Assembly: GCF_007672725.1 (NCBI RefSeq)
Contig: NZ_VDTC01000001.1
Location: 310,001 to 374,000 of the forward strand
Length of the DNA stretch: 64,000 bases
Direction of reading: 5' to 3'
From: Corynebacterium aurimucosum ATCC 700975
GTDB taxonomy: Bacteria; Actinomycetota; Actinomycetes; Mycobacteriales; Mycobacteriaceae
Every line of letters starts with the position of its first letter. Positions within the stretch are counted from its first letter, which is position 1. The translations under genes were made by a program, and so were the position numbers. This document shows, one piece after another, positions 7,491 to 16,100 of the stretch. The notes under the pieces are model-generated. The model had not been told where the DNA came from. It did no database searches and worked only from the letters and a program-made list of their open reading frames with translations.

Positions 7491-8644
7491 AACGCTACCG
7501 CCAGCTCCACCTCGGTGCCCTCCCCCGGGGTCGAGGAAATCCGCACGCGCCCACCAGCACCCTCTACGCGCGCGCGAATACTGTCACGAATCCCGTGCCT
7601 ATCAGCGGGAATGCGATCCACGTCGAAGCCCACCCCGCGGTCACGCACGAAGATACTCAGCTCGCCCGCTAACAACTCCGCGTAGACATCCACCACGTCC
7701 ACGCCCGCGTGCTTGCCGGCATTCACCATCGCTTCACGCGCGGCCTGAATAAGCAGCTTCGCGGAATCTGTCAGCTCCGTGTCCTCACCCACCGTCACCG
7801 CGGATACCCGCATGTCAAAGAGATCCTCTACCTCCCCACACGCCGCCTCGAGGGCGCCGAAGCAGGTGGTGGGGGCGGCAGAAGGGGCGTCGAAAAGCCA
7901 GGCGCGCAGCTCGCGTTCTTGGGCGCGCGCCAAACGCGTCACCTCGCGCGGATCCCCCGCTCTCTTCTGGATCAGCGCCAGCGTCTGCAGCACCGAATCG
8001 TGCAGGCGGGCGGCAATCTCGGCGCGCTCCTCGGAGACCGCCTTCGCCGCCTGCTCCTGCGACAGCGAACGCCAGAGCTTCAGCACCAGCGGCACCACCA
8101 GCGCACCAAATCCCACAAGTGTGAGCGCCGTGGCCAGGATCGCCGAACCCGATCCGCTTTCCCACGTCACCGCCGCCACCACGACGCCACCGATGACCAG
8201 GACGGCACCCGCCGCCACGGCAACCAGGCCCACCGGTGTGTTCAGCCCGCGGTCATAGGCCAACCACGCCAGCACCGCGCCGATGGCCACCACCGCCAAC
8301 GGCACCGCCGCGCTTAACGACGCCCCCGATACCCCCAACACACCCACCGCACTACCCGCCAGCGCCAGGAACACCAGCATGAGGGAGAGGGGGCTGCGGC
8401 GGGTGGAGGGGGCGTCGTCAAGCGCGGGCGTGAAAATCCACAGCCCGGCATAGGCCATCGCCCCCACCCCGCCCAGCAGGGTCAACGCGGTCAAGGCGAT
8501 GCGCGCGGAGAGCGCCGAAACCCCCAGATTCTGCGCCAGGCCCGCCGCCACGCCGGCCACCACGCGGCCAGACTGGGGGCGTGACATCACGGGATAAGGC
8601 GCCGCGTTCTCGGCGGGGACATAGGGCGAAGTCATACTAGACAT
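7487..8644 (-). CDS. esrS: EsrS-like PspC-domain sensor histidine kinase
   Basis: The first ~60 residues form a PspC domain (RVVAGVAAGLAQNLGV ... LTLLGGVGAMAYAGLWIFTP). Several more membrane helices (VGVLGVSGASLSAAVPLAVVAI, LVAVAAGAVLVIGGVVVAAV, LATALTLVGFGALVVPLVL) follow. The HisKA_3 phosphoacceptor region (EERAEIAARLHDSVLQTLALIQ) comes next, then a HATPase domain (REAMVNAGKHAG, VRDRGVGFDVDRIPADRHGIRDSI). A PspC domain on a histidine kinase is the hallmark of EsrS. The start is uncertain: GTG 8659, ATG 8644 and ATG 8635 are all in frame and none has a clear Shine-Dalgarno. Confidence 0.88.
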   Translation of the reverse strand: MSSMTSPYVPAENAAPYPVMSRPQSGRVVAGVAAGLAQNLGVSALSARIALTALTLLGGVGAMAYAGLWIFTPALDDAPSTRRSPLSLMLVFLALAGSAVGVLGVSGASLSAAVPLAVVAIGAVLAWLAYDRGLNTPVGLVAVAAGAVLVIGGVVVAAVTWESGSGSAILATALTLVGFGALVVPLVLKLWRSLSQEQAAKAVSEERAEIAARLHDSVLQTLALIQKRAGDPREVTRLARAQERELRAWLFDAPSAAPTTCFGALEAACGEVEDLFDMRVSAVTVGEDTELTDSAKLLIQAAREAMVNAGKHAGVDVVDVYAELLAGELSIFVRDRGVGFDVDRIPADRHGIRDSIRARVEGAGGRVRISSTPGEGTEVELAVAL

Positions 8645-8681
8645 AGTCCCACGCACCACCCCTCCGGCACATCGGGGACAA

Positions 8682-8703
8682 CCCTGAGGTCTAAAAATCA
8701 GGG
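8682..8703. promoter_or_regulatory. Inverted repeat CCCTGA-N10-TCAGGG between esrS and esrI
   Basis: A perfect 6-bp dyad with a 10-bp AT-rich spacer lies in the ~100-bp divergent intergenic region. It is centred about 50 bp from each start and is the only clear dyad there. It is a candidate EsrR operator, since this system is known to autoregulate. Confidence 0.45.
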
Positions 8704-8748
8704 CGATTACCGATACCGCCGCGAAGCCCCGCGCGGCACCATAAAAGT

Positions 8749-9801
8749 ATGACGAAGAACAGCACTTTCAACCAGATGTGGACAACCCGCCCCGTCCGCC
8801 TTCCCAAGAAGCAGGGTGGCGACGCCCAGCTCGCCGGTGTCTGCGAAGGCATCGCGGTGCGCTACCAGCTCGATCCGACGATTGTGCGCGTGGCCTTCGT
8901 GGTCGCAGCACTCGCTTTCGGCGGGGGCATCGCCGCCTACCTCGCCGCGTGGGCGCTCATGCCGCGCTACGGCTCGCCCTACTGCCCGCTCGATGCGGCC
9001 TTGGGCAAGGATGGCGTCAAGGAGGAGCAAGAGCTCGGTTGGATCCTAATTGTCGGCGTCCTTCTGACGTTTAGCTCCGGCCCACTGTTCCTCAGCGGGC
9101 AATTCCTCGCCGGCCTTCCGCCCGCTACGCTGACCTTCGGCCTGCTGGCGCTGGCCTGGTACGCCCTTCACCAACGCGAGCCGCTACCGCCTAGCGGACT
9201 GCTGGCCGCCGAGCAGCCGGTGCGCGAGGAACCTGTCAACCTCAATGCTTATACCCCGGCGGGCGGCCACCCCTTCCCGCCCGGCCGCAGGACCCCACCG
9301 TCCTGGGATCCGCTCGGCGTGGTTCCCGATGCCTGGGACCTGCCGGAGCCGGGCCCGCGGGAGGAACCGAAAAAGAAGCGCGGTTCGCAGTGGGTTGAGG
9401 GCGCGATTGCGCTCGGTGCCGTAGGCGCCGCCCTGACGATTGCCTTCCTTGGAGTCACCTTCGTCTCCGAGGCCGACGAGTCCGGCTTCAGCGCCCGCTT
9501 CAACGTCGGTGAGCAAGACATCGCGCCCACCCATGAAGATGAACTCGAGGACTACTACGACCTGGGCATCGGCGAATCGACGGTGGACTTCAGCCAGCTC
9601 CACGACCTCACAACCAAGCACGACGTCACCGTCGACGCCGGCATCGGCGCCGTCGAGGTCATCCTCCCGAAGGACATCCCCGTCGCGCTGACCTGTGATG
9701 ACGGCCTGGGTGAGAGCAACTGCACCGAACGCCAGGACCCTGACGCGCTGCTGAACATTCACATCGACGCAGGCATCGGCGAAGTCACCGTCACCGGCTA
9801 A
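8749..9801 (+). CDS. esrI: EsrI-like PspC membrane protein with LiaF-like C-terminus
   Basis: This 350-residue integral membrane protein has an N-terminal PspC domain at residues ~16-80 (GDAQLAGVCEGIAVRYQLDPTIVRVAFVV). Further helices, a Pro-rich loop and one more transmembrane helix near residue 215 follow. The C-terminal ~80-residue domain (VDAGIGAVEVILPKDIPVALTC) resembles the beta-rich LiaF/DUF2154 fold. Divergent transcription from the kinase pair is the arrangement reported for EsrI, which inhibits EsrSR without stress. The domain order suggests that PspC pairs with the kinase PspC in the membrane and that the C-terminal domain senses the envelope. A threonine aldolase gene starts 11 bp downstream. 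Confidence 0.85.
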   Translation: MTKNSTFNQMWTTRPVRLPKKQGGDAQLAGVCEGIAVRYQLDPTIVRVAFVVAALAFGGGIAAYLAAWALMPRYGSPYCPLDAALGKDGVKEEQELGWILIVGVLLTFSSGPLFLSGQFLAGLPPATLTFGLLALAWYALHQREPLPPSGLLAAEQPVREEPVNLNAYTPAGGHPFPPGRRTPPSWDPLGVVPDAWDLPEPGPREEPKKKRGSQWVEGAIALGAVGAALTIAFLGVTFVSEADESGFSARFNVGEQDIAPTHEDELEDYYDLGIGESTVDFSQLHDLTTKHDVTVDAGIGAVEVILPKDIPVALTCDDGLGESNCTERQDPDALLNIHIDAGIGEVTVTG

Positions 9802-9812
9802 ACTGGCCACCC

Positions 9813-10862
9813 ATGATTCACTTCGGCAACGACTACCATCGCTCCGCCCACCCCCGCGTCCTTGATGCCATCGCAGGGGCGGGCGGGGCTTATACCGGCT
9901 ATGGCGCCGACGAGCTGTGTGCCACGGCCGCTGAGCGCATCCGCACTGCCTGCCAGGCGCCGAACGCCGAAGTGCACTTCATGGTCGGTGGAACGCAGGC
10001 CAACGCCACCATCATCGCCCACCAGCTGCGCCCCTGGGAAGGCGTTATCGCGGCGGATAGCGGGCACATCGCCACCCATGAGACGGGCGCCATCGAGCAC
10101 ACCGGGCACAAGGTCATCACGCTGCCGAACCAGCTGGGAAAGATCACCGCCGCGCAGGTTCGCGCGTGCATGGAGGAATACCGCGCCTCCGGGGTGGAAG
10201 AGCACATGCCGGAGCCCGCACTGGTCTACATCACACAGCCTACCGAGTTCGGCACCGCCTACTCCCGCGCCGAACTCGTGGCCCTGCGCGAGGTCTGCGA
10301 CGAGTACGAGTTGGGCCTGTTTGTCGACGGCGCCCGCCTCGGCTACGGCCTGTCCGCTGCGGATGTCACCCCGCCGGACTTGGCCGCGCTTGTCGACGTC
10401 TTCACCATCGGCGGCACCAAATGCGGCGCCCTCTTCGGCGAGGCCATCGTCTTCCCCGCGGGTGCGCCGCGCTTTCGCAATGCGATGAAGCAAAACGGCG
10501 GACTGCTGGCCAAAGGTTGGCTGCTGGGCGCGCAATTCGCCGCCCTCTTCAGCGCCCCACCTACTGCCTCCGCCGGCGCGGCAACCACCCTCTACGAGCA
10601 GATCTGCGCCCGCGCCAATGCCCAAGCACAGCGCATAGCCGAGGCATTCCGCGCCGCAGGCATCGACATGCTCTTTGACTCCCCCACCAACCAGCAATTC
10701 GCTCTGCTAACCCGCGAGCAGGAAGAGAAGCTCTCGCAGGACTTCGCGTGCCAGTTCTTCGAAGAACACGAAGGCCTGCGCGTGGTGCGTTTTTGTACGG
10801 CGTGGTCGACGGAAGAGGGGGACGTCGATAAGCTCTGCGCTGCGATTTCTGCGCTCAAGTAG
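9813..10862 (+). CDS. Threonine aldolase family PLP enzyme
   Basis: This 349-residue fold-type I PLP enzyme belongs to the beta-eliminating lyase/threonine aldolase family, which cleaves L-threonine or L-allo-threonine to glycine and acetaldehyde. It begins with the family-typical MIHFGNDYHRSAHPRVLDA. FMVGGTQANATI supplies phosphate contacts, LGLFVDGARLGYGL carries the Asp that pairs with the PLP nitrogen, and TIGGTKCGALFGEA carries the Schiff-base Lys near residue 205. It follows esrI by 11 bp and may be read through from it, though a functional link is not obvious. Aldolase is the likeliest activity; other beta-eliminations cannot be excluded. Confidence 0.85.
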   Translation: MIHFGNDYHRSAHPRVLDAIAGAGGAYTGYGADELCATAAERIRTACQAPNAEVHFMVGGTQANATIIAHQLRPWEGVIAADSGHIATHETGAIEHTGHKVITLPNQLGKITAAQVRACMEEYRASGVEEHMPEPALVYITQPTEFGTAYSRAELVALREVCDEYELGLFVDGARLGYGLSAADVTPPDLAALVDVFTIGGTKCGALFGEAIVFPAGAPRFRNAMKQNGGLLAKGWLLGAQFAALFSAPPTASAGAATTLYEQICARANAQAQRIAEAFRAAGIDMLFDSPTNQQFALLTREQEEKLSQDFACQFFEEHEGLRVVRFCTAWSTEEGDVDKLCAAISALK

Positions 10863-10888
10863 CGAGGTTGCCCAACCTGGTTTAGGCT

Positions 10889-12070
10889 GTGAGCTATGCA
10901 ACTGGGGGTTACATTCAAGCACTAGCGCGCGGGCTCGACGTGGTCGAGCAATGCGCCGGTGTCACGCGCGCGCAGCTAATTGAGATGGGTGCGCGGCCGG
11001 ATTTCGCGGAGAAGCTCCTGGGGCTGCACGCGGTGTATTTCGGGGACACGATGTTCCGCTCCCGGCAGCGCAAAGCGCGCCGCACGGGCCACGACGTGTT
11101 CACGCTCCTCGATATCGAGCGCTATTGTTCCAAGCTCAAGGCCCGCAAGGCGTGGGAGCTGCGCCAACTGCTGGCCGCTACCCCGCGGGAGAAAATCCCC
11201 ATGGTGGCGAAGGCAAAACTCAAAGAGTGGCACCCGCCCAAGGACCCTGCACCAGGCGTGCGACTAACGCGGCGTGCGGGCCGCAACCACACACTGAGCA
11301 TTACGGATTCCTCGCTCAACATCTCGAAGCTGCTGGCCGTGTTGAAGACCACCGACAAAGACTTGCTCACCGCGGCGCATACCGTGTTCCGCGGCGGGGG
11401 CGGCTCGGGCCAGAAGCTGCAGTCCAACGTCATCGTGCGCTTGGATGAGCTGGACCGCATCGTGGATGGTGATGGCGAGGAGATCGAACTGCAGCTGACG
11501 AATGGGGCGACAATGACGGGCGCGGAGTTCGTGCGCGAAAAGCTTGCCGACGTCGGCCTCATCACCCTCGTCCACCCCCACCACGGCCCCGTGAACCTCT
11601 ACATGGCGAGCCGCTTTGCCAACACCAAGCAGCGCCTCGCGCTGTCTGCAGAGCACCCGACGTGCGCCTGGCCCGGGTGCAACGCGCCTGCCGACGACTC
11701 CCAGATCCACCACCTCACCCGCTTTCAAGATGGCGGGCCGACGAACATGGCCAATATGGTGCCGCTGTGCGCGTATCACAACGCGGTCAATGACGATGAC
11801 CCGGAAAAGCCCACCGGCCGCGGGCACCTCGACCGCATTGATGGCCGCGTGCACTACCTGCCGCCGTGGGCCGGCCCGCCGATTCCCATCGAAAGCCCCG
11901 CCCACCCGCCGCGTTCCGCGCCGGGGCGAGCACCAGGCACTGCTCGCGCATCCTCATATCCGCCAACATCCGGCCCGCCTGATCCGCGTTCCGGTCCGGC
12001 TGACGGCTCCAGCCCTGGGGCGCCGCCGCATAACTCCGGCGAACCTCCGGACCCGCCACCGAGTTCATGA
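10889..12070 (+). CDS. HNH endonuclease domain protein (13E12-like)
   Basis: This 393-residue protein has an HNH nuclease motif at residues ~254-300: CAWPGCNAPADDSQIHHL, the Asn in GGPTNMANMVPLC, and the last His in AYHN. The N-terminal 240 residues resemble the DUF222-like region of the actinobacterial 13E12/REP13E12 family. The C-terminal ~75 residues are Pro/Ser-rich and low-complexity. A GTG start at 10889 was used because it begins the first conserved helix. These genes are often multicopy and associated with insertion sites in Corynebacterium and Mycobacterium, but no repeats or transposase were seen here. DNA target and role are unknown. Confidence 0.75.
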   Translation: MSYATGGYIQALARGLDVVEQCAGVTRAQLIEMGARPDFAEKLLGLHAVYFGDTMFRSRQRKARRTGHDVFTLLDIERYCSKLKARKAWELRQLLAATPREKIPMVAKAKLKEWHPPKDPAPGVRLTRRAGRNHTLSITDSSLNISKLLAVLKTTDKDLLTAAHTVFRGGGGSGQKLQSNVIVRLDELDRIVDGDGEEIELQLTNGATMTGAEFVREKLADVGLITLVHPHHGPVNLYMASRFANTKQRLALSAEHPTCAWPGCNAPADDSQIHHLTRFQDGGPTNMANMVPLCAYHNAVNDDDPEKPTGRGHLDRIDGRVHYLPPWAGPPIPIESPAHPPRSAPGRAPGTARASSYPPTSGPPDPRSGPADGSSPGAPPHNSGEPPDPPPSS

Positions 12071-12147
12071 GTTCAACCAGCCCGTGAATCGTCGCCCGAG
12101 TCCCCAGGTCGAAGTCCAACCGGTCTCCGGATCAACCGGATCGATGG

Positions 12148-12178
12148 GTCGTAGGACGCCGGCTCACCGGCCTGCGAC
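12148..12178 (+). terminator. Hairpin downstream of the HNH gene
   Basis: GTCGTAGG with GCCGG pairs with CCGGC and CTGCGAC around a CTCA loop, about 80 bp after the HNH stop. No T-run follows, so termination is only suggested. Confidence 0.4.
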
Positions 12179-12404
12179 GCCTTAGCAACAAACAGCCGCT
12201 TTCACCAGCCGCTCGCTGAGAATTGTCGCTCGGCGTGCGGCTACTCGCGCGCGCGTTAAAGAGGTATGCCAGAGCTCTCGCCCGATTCGCGGAGCTGTAC
12301 AGCAACGAGGCAACACAAACGCTCTACTCCGTGCCTCGGTCGGAGCTCGTGGCGACAAAGACGGTGCCAACTACAAACCACGCGGGCTTGGTACCAGGGG
12401 CCGA

Positions 12405-12451
12405 AAACGGGAGCGCGGCCGCGCCCTGTTAATTCAAGGCACGGCCGCGCT
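12405..12451 (-). terminator. Intrinsic terminator of guaA
   Basis: AGCGCGGCCGCGCC (12412-12425) pairs with GGCACGGCCGCGCT (12438-12451) with one G-U pair and a 12-nt loop. Read on the minus strand it is followed by CCCGTTTTCGG. It lies 28 bp beyond the guaA stop. Confidence 0.75.
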
Positions 12452-12478
12452 ACGCAGCGTCTGGGAGTTTGCTTCGCT

Positions 12479-14047
12479 TTACTCCCACTCGATGGTTCCC
12501 GGCGGCTTCGACGTCACGTCGAGCACTACTCGGTTAACTTCCTTGACCTCGTTGGTGATGCGGGTAGAAATCTTCTCCAGCACGTCATAGGGCAGGCGCG
12601 TCCAGTCCGCGGTCATAGCGTCCTCGGAGGACACCGGGCGCAGGACAATCGGGTGGCCGTAGGTACGGCCGTCGCCCTGGACGCCGACGGAGTGGACGTC
12701 GGCAAGCAGCACCACCGGGCACTGCCAGATCTCGCCGTCCAGGCCAGCGTTGGTCAGCTCGGTACGCGCGATGAGGTCTGCCTGGCGCAGCGTCTCGAGG
12801 CGCTCCTCGGTGACCTCACCAATGATGCGGATGCCCAGGCCCGGGCCCGGGAACGGCTGGCGTGCCACGATTTCTTCCGGCAGGCCCAGTTCACGGCCAA
12901 CCGCACGGACCTCGTCCTTAAAGAGCAGGCGCAGCGGCTCGACGAGCTCGAACTCGACGTCGTCAGGCAGGCCGCCCACGTTGTGGTGAGACTTAATGTT
13001 CGCGGTACCGTCACCGCCACCGGACTCCACGACGTCCGGGTACAGCGTGCCCTGCACCAGGAACGCAGCATCCTGGCCGTCCAGAGCCTGGTCGACGGCG
13101 CGCTCGAAGGAGCGGATGAACTCCGCGCCGATGGCCTTGCGCTTGGCCTCCGGCTCGGTCACACCGGCCAGCTTGTTGAGGAAGGCCTCGCGCTCATCCA
13201 CGGTGATGAGCTTCGCGCCAGTCGACGCCACGAAGTCCTTCTCCACCTGTTCACGCTCACCCGCGCGCAGCAGGCCGTGGTCGACGAAGACACAGGTCAA
13301 ACGGTCACCGATAGCGCGCTGCACGAGGGCTGCTGCCACGGCGGAATCCACGCCGCCGGACAGGCCGCAGATTGCGCGGCCTTCCTCGCCGATCTGCTCG
13401 CGCACATCGTTGATGAGCTGATCCGCGATGTTCTCTGCGGTCCAGTTCTGCTCCAGGCCTGCTACCTCCGTCAGAAAGCGCGTGAGCACCTCTTGGCCGT
13501 GCGGCGAGTGAAGAACTTCCGGGTGGTACTGCACGCCGGCCATCTTCTTGGACAGGCACTCGAAGGCGGCCACGGGAGCGCCCTCGGAAGAGGCGGTGAC
13601 CTCAAAGCCCTCCGGGGCTTCAGAAACCGAATCGCCGTGGGACATCCACACCTTGTGCGTGTCCTCGAGGCCCTTGTGGAGCACACCGCCGGACACGGTC
13701 ATGTCCGTGCGGCCGTACTCGCGGGCACCCGTGGAGGCCACGGTGCCGCCCAGGGCTTGAGTCATGGACTGGAAGCCGTAGCAGATACCAAAGACCGGGA
13801 TGCCGAGCTCGAGCAGCTCCGGCTTCAATGCGGGGGCTCCGTCCGCGTACACGGAGGACGGGCCACCGGAGAGGATCAGCGCGGCCGGGTTCTTGGCCTT
13901 GATGTCCTCCACGGAGGCGGAATTGGGGACAACCTCGGAGTAGATGTTGGCCTCACGCACGCGCCGGGCGATGAGCTGCGCGTACTGGGCGCCAAAATCC
14001 ACCACGAGGACAGGACGCGGGGTTGTATTTGGGTTAGTCACGGTCAT
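12479..14047 (-). CDS. guaA: GMP synthase (glutamine-hydrolysing)
   Basis: This 522-residue enzyme converts XMP, ATP and glutamine to GMP, the last step of guanine nucleotide synthesis. The N-terminal class I amidotransferase domain has the nucleophile Cys in [11 protein letters not shown] near residue 88. The ATP pyrophosphatase domain has the P-loop [15 protein letters not shown] near 235. The C-terminal dimerisation domain ends TIEWE, as usual. ATG 14047 gives the standard start MTVTNPN; an upstream in-frame GTG adds seven residues. guaB3 and guaB lie nearby on the same strand, separated from guaA by a regulator/exporter pair. Confidence 0.96.
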   Translation of the reverse strand: MTVTNPNTTPRPVLVVDFGAQYAQLIARRVREANIYSEVVPNSASVEDIKAKNPAALILSGGPSSVYADGAPALKPELLELGIPVFGICYGFQSMTQALGGTVASTGAREYGRTDMTVSGGVLHKGLEDTHKVWMSHGDSVSEAPEGFEVTASSEGAPVAAFECLSKKMAGVQYHPEVLHSPHGQEVLTRFLTEVAGLEQNWTAENIADQLINDVREQIGEEGRAICGLSGGVDSAVAAALVQRAIGDRLTCVFVDHGLLRAGEREQVEKDFVASTGAKLITVDEREAFLNKLAGVTEPEAKRKAIGAEFIRSFERAVDQALDGQDAAFLVQGTLYPDVVESGGGDGTANIKSHHNVGGLPDDVEFELVEPLRLLFKDEVRAVGRELGLPEEIVARQPFPGPGLGIRIIGEVTEERLETLRQADLIARTELTNAGLDGEIWQCPVVLLADVHSVGVQGDGRTYGHPIVLRPVSSEDAMTADWTRLPYDVLEKISTRITNEVKEVNRVVLDVTSKPPGTIEWE

Positions 14048-14071
14048 CAGTTTAACGCAAGAACCCACACC

Positions 14072-14998
14072 CTAGACCGCAGGGAGTGGCCCAAAACCTT
14101 TAGCGGTGGCAGCCGCCTTGCTCAACGCGGCCCGAAACGCCCGCAAGGCTGGGTGTCCCTCGCGCCCGGCGCGCACCGCAGTGTAGAGCGTGCGGGTGGG
14201 ATTACCAGGCAAGGAAACCACGCGCACGCCCTCGATCTCGTCGAGGAAAAGGTCCGAGATCACCGCCACCGCGTGTCCGGTGCGCACCAGGTGCGCATGT
14301 AGAAAGGGGTCCGGGGTTTCATAGAGCACGCTGGGGTTAAAGCCATGCCTGCGGCACAGCCGGTGGACGAACCGCCCCAATAAAAACTCCTCCGGGTCCA
14401 TGGCAAAGGGGATTTCCTCGTCATGCGCTGCAAAATCCTCTAAGCGCAACTCGCTCCAGGGTCCGGTGAGTGGGGTGATGAGGCGGAGGGGGTCGTCGAG
14501 AAGCAGCTCCCGGTGGGTGTGCTCATCCGTGGCGGGCATGTCCGACTCGTACTCCTCACCCAAGATGAGGTCCACCTCCCGGCGCGCCAGCAGCTCCATC
14601 GCGCCATCGGCTTCGCGCTGGATGATCTGCACGCGCAGGTCTGGGTACTCCCTGGCCAGCTCCGTGAGCGCCCGCGGGACCAGCGAGGACATGATGGTTT
14701 GAAACGTCGTGACCTTAATCGTGCCGCGCACCGCGTTGGTTGACGCAATGACCTGCGACTCCGCCTCATCCGCCAACGCGAGCATTCGCTCCGCGTAGGA
14801 GGCCAGGATTTCTCCCTGTTCCGTCAAACGCACGCGCCGGCCGACCTTTTCATAGAGCGCCACGCCGACGTCCTTCTCACACTGCGCCAACTGCTGGGAG
14901 ATGGCCGAGTGCGTATAGCGCAGCGATTCCGCCACCGCAGTGACGGTGCCGAGGCGGTGCAGCTCGTAGAGAATGCGGAGGCGGTGCAGGTCCAACAT
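14072..14998 (-). CDS. LysR-family transcriptional regulator
   Basis: The 308-residue protein has an N-terminal winged helix-turn-helix at residues 1-60 (LHRLGTVTAVAESLRYTHSAISQQLAQCEKDVG) and a periplasmic-binding-like effector domain (~90-295). It is divergent from an EamA-family exporter with 65 bp between the two starts, the classical arrangement for a LysR activator and its exporter target. A perfect dyad AACTGT-N10-ACAGTT lies in that gap. The inducer is probably the exported solute, possibly an amino acid, by analogy with LysG-LysE; this is inference. Confidence 0.85.
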   Translation of the reverse strand: MLDLHRLRILYELHRLGTVTAVAESLRYTHSAISQQLAQCEKDVGVALYEKVGRRVRLTEQGEILASYAERMLALADEAESQVIASTNAVRGTIKVTTFQTIMSSLVPRALTELAREYPDLRVQIIQREADGAMELLARREVDLILGEEYESDMPATDEHTHRELLLDDPLRLITPLTGPWSELRLEDFAAHDEEIPFAMDPEEFLLGRFVHRLCRRHGFNPSVLYETPDPFLHAHLVRTGHAVAVISDLFLDEIEGVRVVSLPGNPTRTLYTAVRAGREGHPALRAFRAALSKAAATAKGFGPLPAV

Positions 14999-15027
14999 GA
15001 CAGAATCCCTAACGGGTACGTGTTAAA

Positions 15028-15049
15028 AACTGTAGATAGACTAACAGTT
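15028..15049. promoter_or_regulatory. AACTGT-N10-ACAGTT dyad between the LysR gene and the exporter gene
   Basis: A perfect 6-bp inverted repeat is centred in the 65-bp divergent intergenic region. Its spacer AGATAGACTA contains the TAGACT -10-like hexamer for the exporter. Size and place suit a LysR-type operator. Confidence 0.5.
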
Positions 15050-15063
15050 CTTCCCACCCCACA

Positions 15064-16053
15064 ATGGACTGCATGACCAATCCGTTTGCCGTTCTGTGCG
15101 TCATCGGCTCGTGTATTTCCCTCCAGCTCGGAGCCAGCCTCGCCATCCAGATTTTCCCCATTGGAGGCCCCTGGGGCACCGCCTCGCTACGCTTGCTTTT
15201 CGCCGCTGTGATTCTGCTCTTCATCGCGCGCCCGCGCGTGCGCGAGTGGAGCCGCGAGAAGTGGATCTCCGCCACCATTTTCGGCCTCACGCTGGGCCTG
15301 ATGAATGGTTTTTTCTATGCCGGCATCGAGCTCGTCGCGCTGGGCCCGGCGGTCACCATCGAGTTTCTCGGCCCGCTGCTGCTGGCGGCGTGCCTCTCCC
15401 GCTCGCTTCGCGACGCCACCTGCGTCGCCCTCGCTCTCATCGGCATGGGTCTGCTGGGCTTGGACTCCTTCAACGGAGACCCTCTCGACCTGCGTGGGGT
15501 TTTCTTCTTGCTGTGCGCGGGTGCGATGTGGGCCGCCTATATCTTGGCCAGCAAGAAGGCGGGCGCTCTCTTTAGCGGCGCAGATGGATTGGCCGTGGCC
15601 TTCCTCATCGGCGGCCTCGTGCTCCTGCCTGTCGGAGGGCGCGGCGCGGTGGCTTTGGCCAGCGACCCAAACCTCCTATTGCTCGCCCTAGGCACGGGCG
15701 TGCTGGCCTCGCTCATCCCCTATTCGTTGGAGTTCATTGCGCTGCGCAGGCTCGCCCCCAACGTCTTTTCCATCCTGATCGCCCTGGAACCTGTCTTCGC
15801 CGCACTCTTTGGCTGGCTCCTACTCTCCCAGAATGCCTCCCAGCTTAAGCTGGCGGCTATCGGCCTGGTTGTGGTGGCCTCGGTGTTGCAAACCATGGTG
15901 CCGGCGCGCGGGCGCGTGGTATTCCGCAAGGTGGCGCTGCGTCCACGCCGTCTAAAGAAGCCCCGGCTGCCGTGGCACCCAAAACCGCGTGCCAGTGACT
16001 CTAACGCTACGGCCACTGAGGCCAGCGCCACGGCCACTGGAGCGGTGACATAA
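15064..16053 (+). CDS. EamA/RhtA-family drug/metabolite exporter
   Basis: This 329-residue DMT-superfamily protein has ten predicted transmembrane segments in two EamA repeats. One begins FAVLCVIGSCISLQLGASLAIQIFPIGG and the second DLRGVFFLLCAGAMWAAYILASKKAG. A basic, Ala/Thr-rich cytosolic tail follows. RhtA-like members export threonine, homoserine or other amino acids; the substrate here cannot be read from sequence. It is paired with the divergent LysR gene. A second ATG three codons in (15073) is an alternative start. Confidence 0.85.
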   Translation: MDCMTNPFAVLCVIGSCISLQLGASLAIQIFPIGGPWGTASLRLLFAAVILLFIARPRVREWSREKWISATIFGLTLGLMNGFFYAGIELVALGPAVTIEFLGPLLLAACLSRSLRDATCVALALIGMGLLGLDSFNGDPLDLRGVFFLLCAGAMWAAYILASKKAGALFSGADGLAVAFLIGGLVLLPVGGRGAVALASDPNLLLLALGTGVLASLIPYSLEFIALRRLAPNVFSILIALEPVFAALFGWLLLSQNASQLKLAAIGLVVVASVLQTMVPARGRVVFRKVALRPRRLKKPRLPWHPKPRASDSNATATEASATATGAVT

Positions 16054-16100
16054 ACTCCGCCCCGAGCTTTGTTGAGCGGAGCAGCGTTACAACGGGCGGG

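Larger units (their letters stand above)
12071..12478. other. Intergenic region between the HNH gene and guaA, no gene recognised
   Basis: It contains two hairpins (12148-12178 and 12412-12451). A 69-codon plus-strand open frame at 12223-12432 has no recognisable domain and no clear ribosome site, so I do not call it. Nothing tRNA-like could be folded by eye. Confidence 0.6.

Noticed and set aside
10889..12178. HNH gene region as part of a mobile element
   Set aside because: No terminal repeats, target-site duplication, transposase or integrase could be seen around it.
12223..12432. 69-codon open frame downstream of the HNH gene
   Set aside because: No ribosome site, no domain, and it runs into the guaA terminator stem.
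12266..14302. 678-codon plus-strand open frame across guaA
   Set aside because: guaA is certain on the other strand. The long frame reflects high GC at codon positions and has no recognisable protein features.
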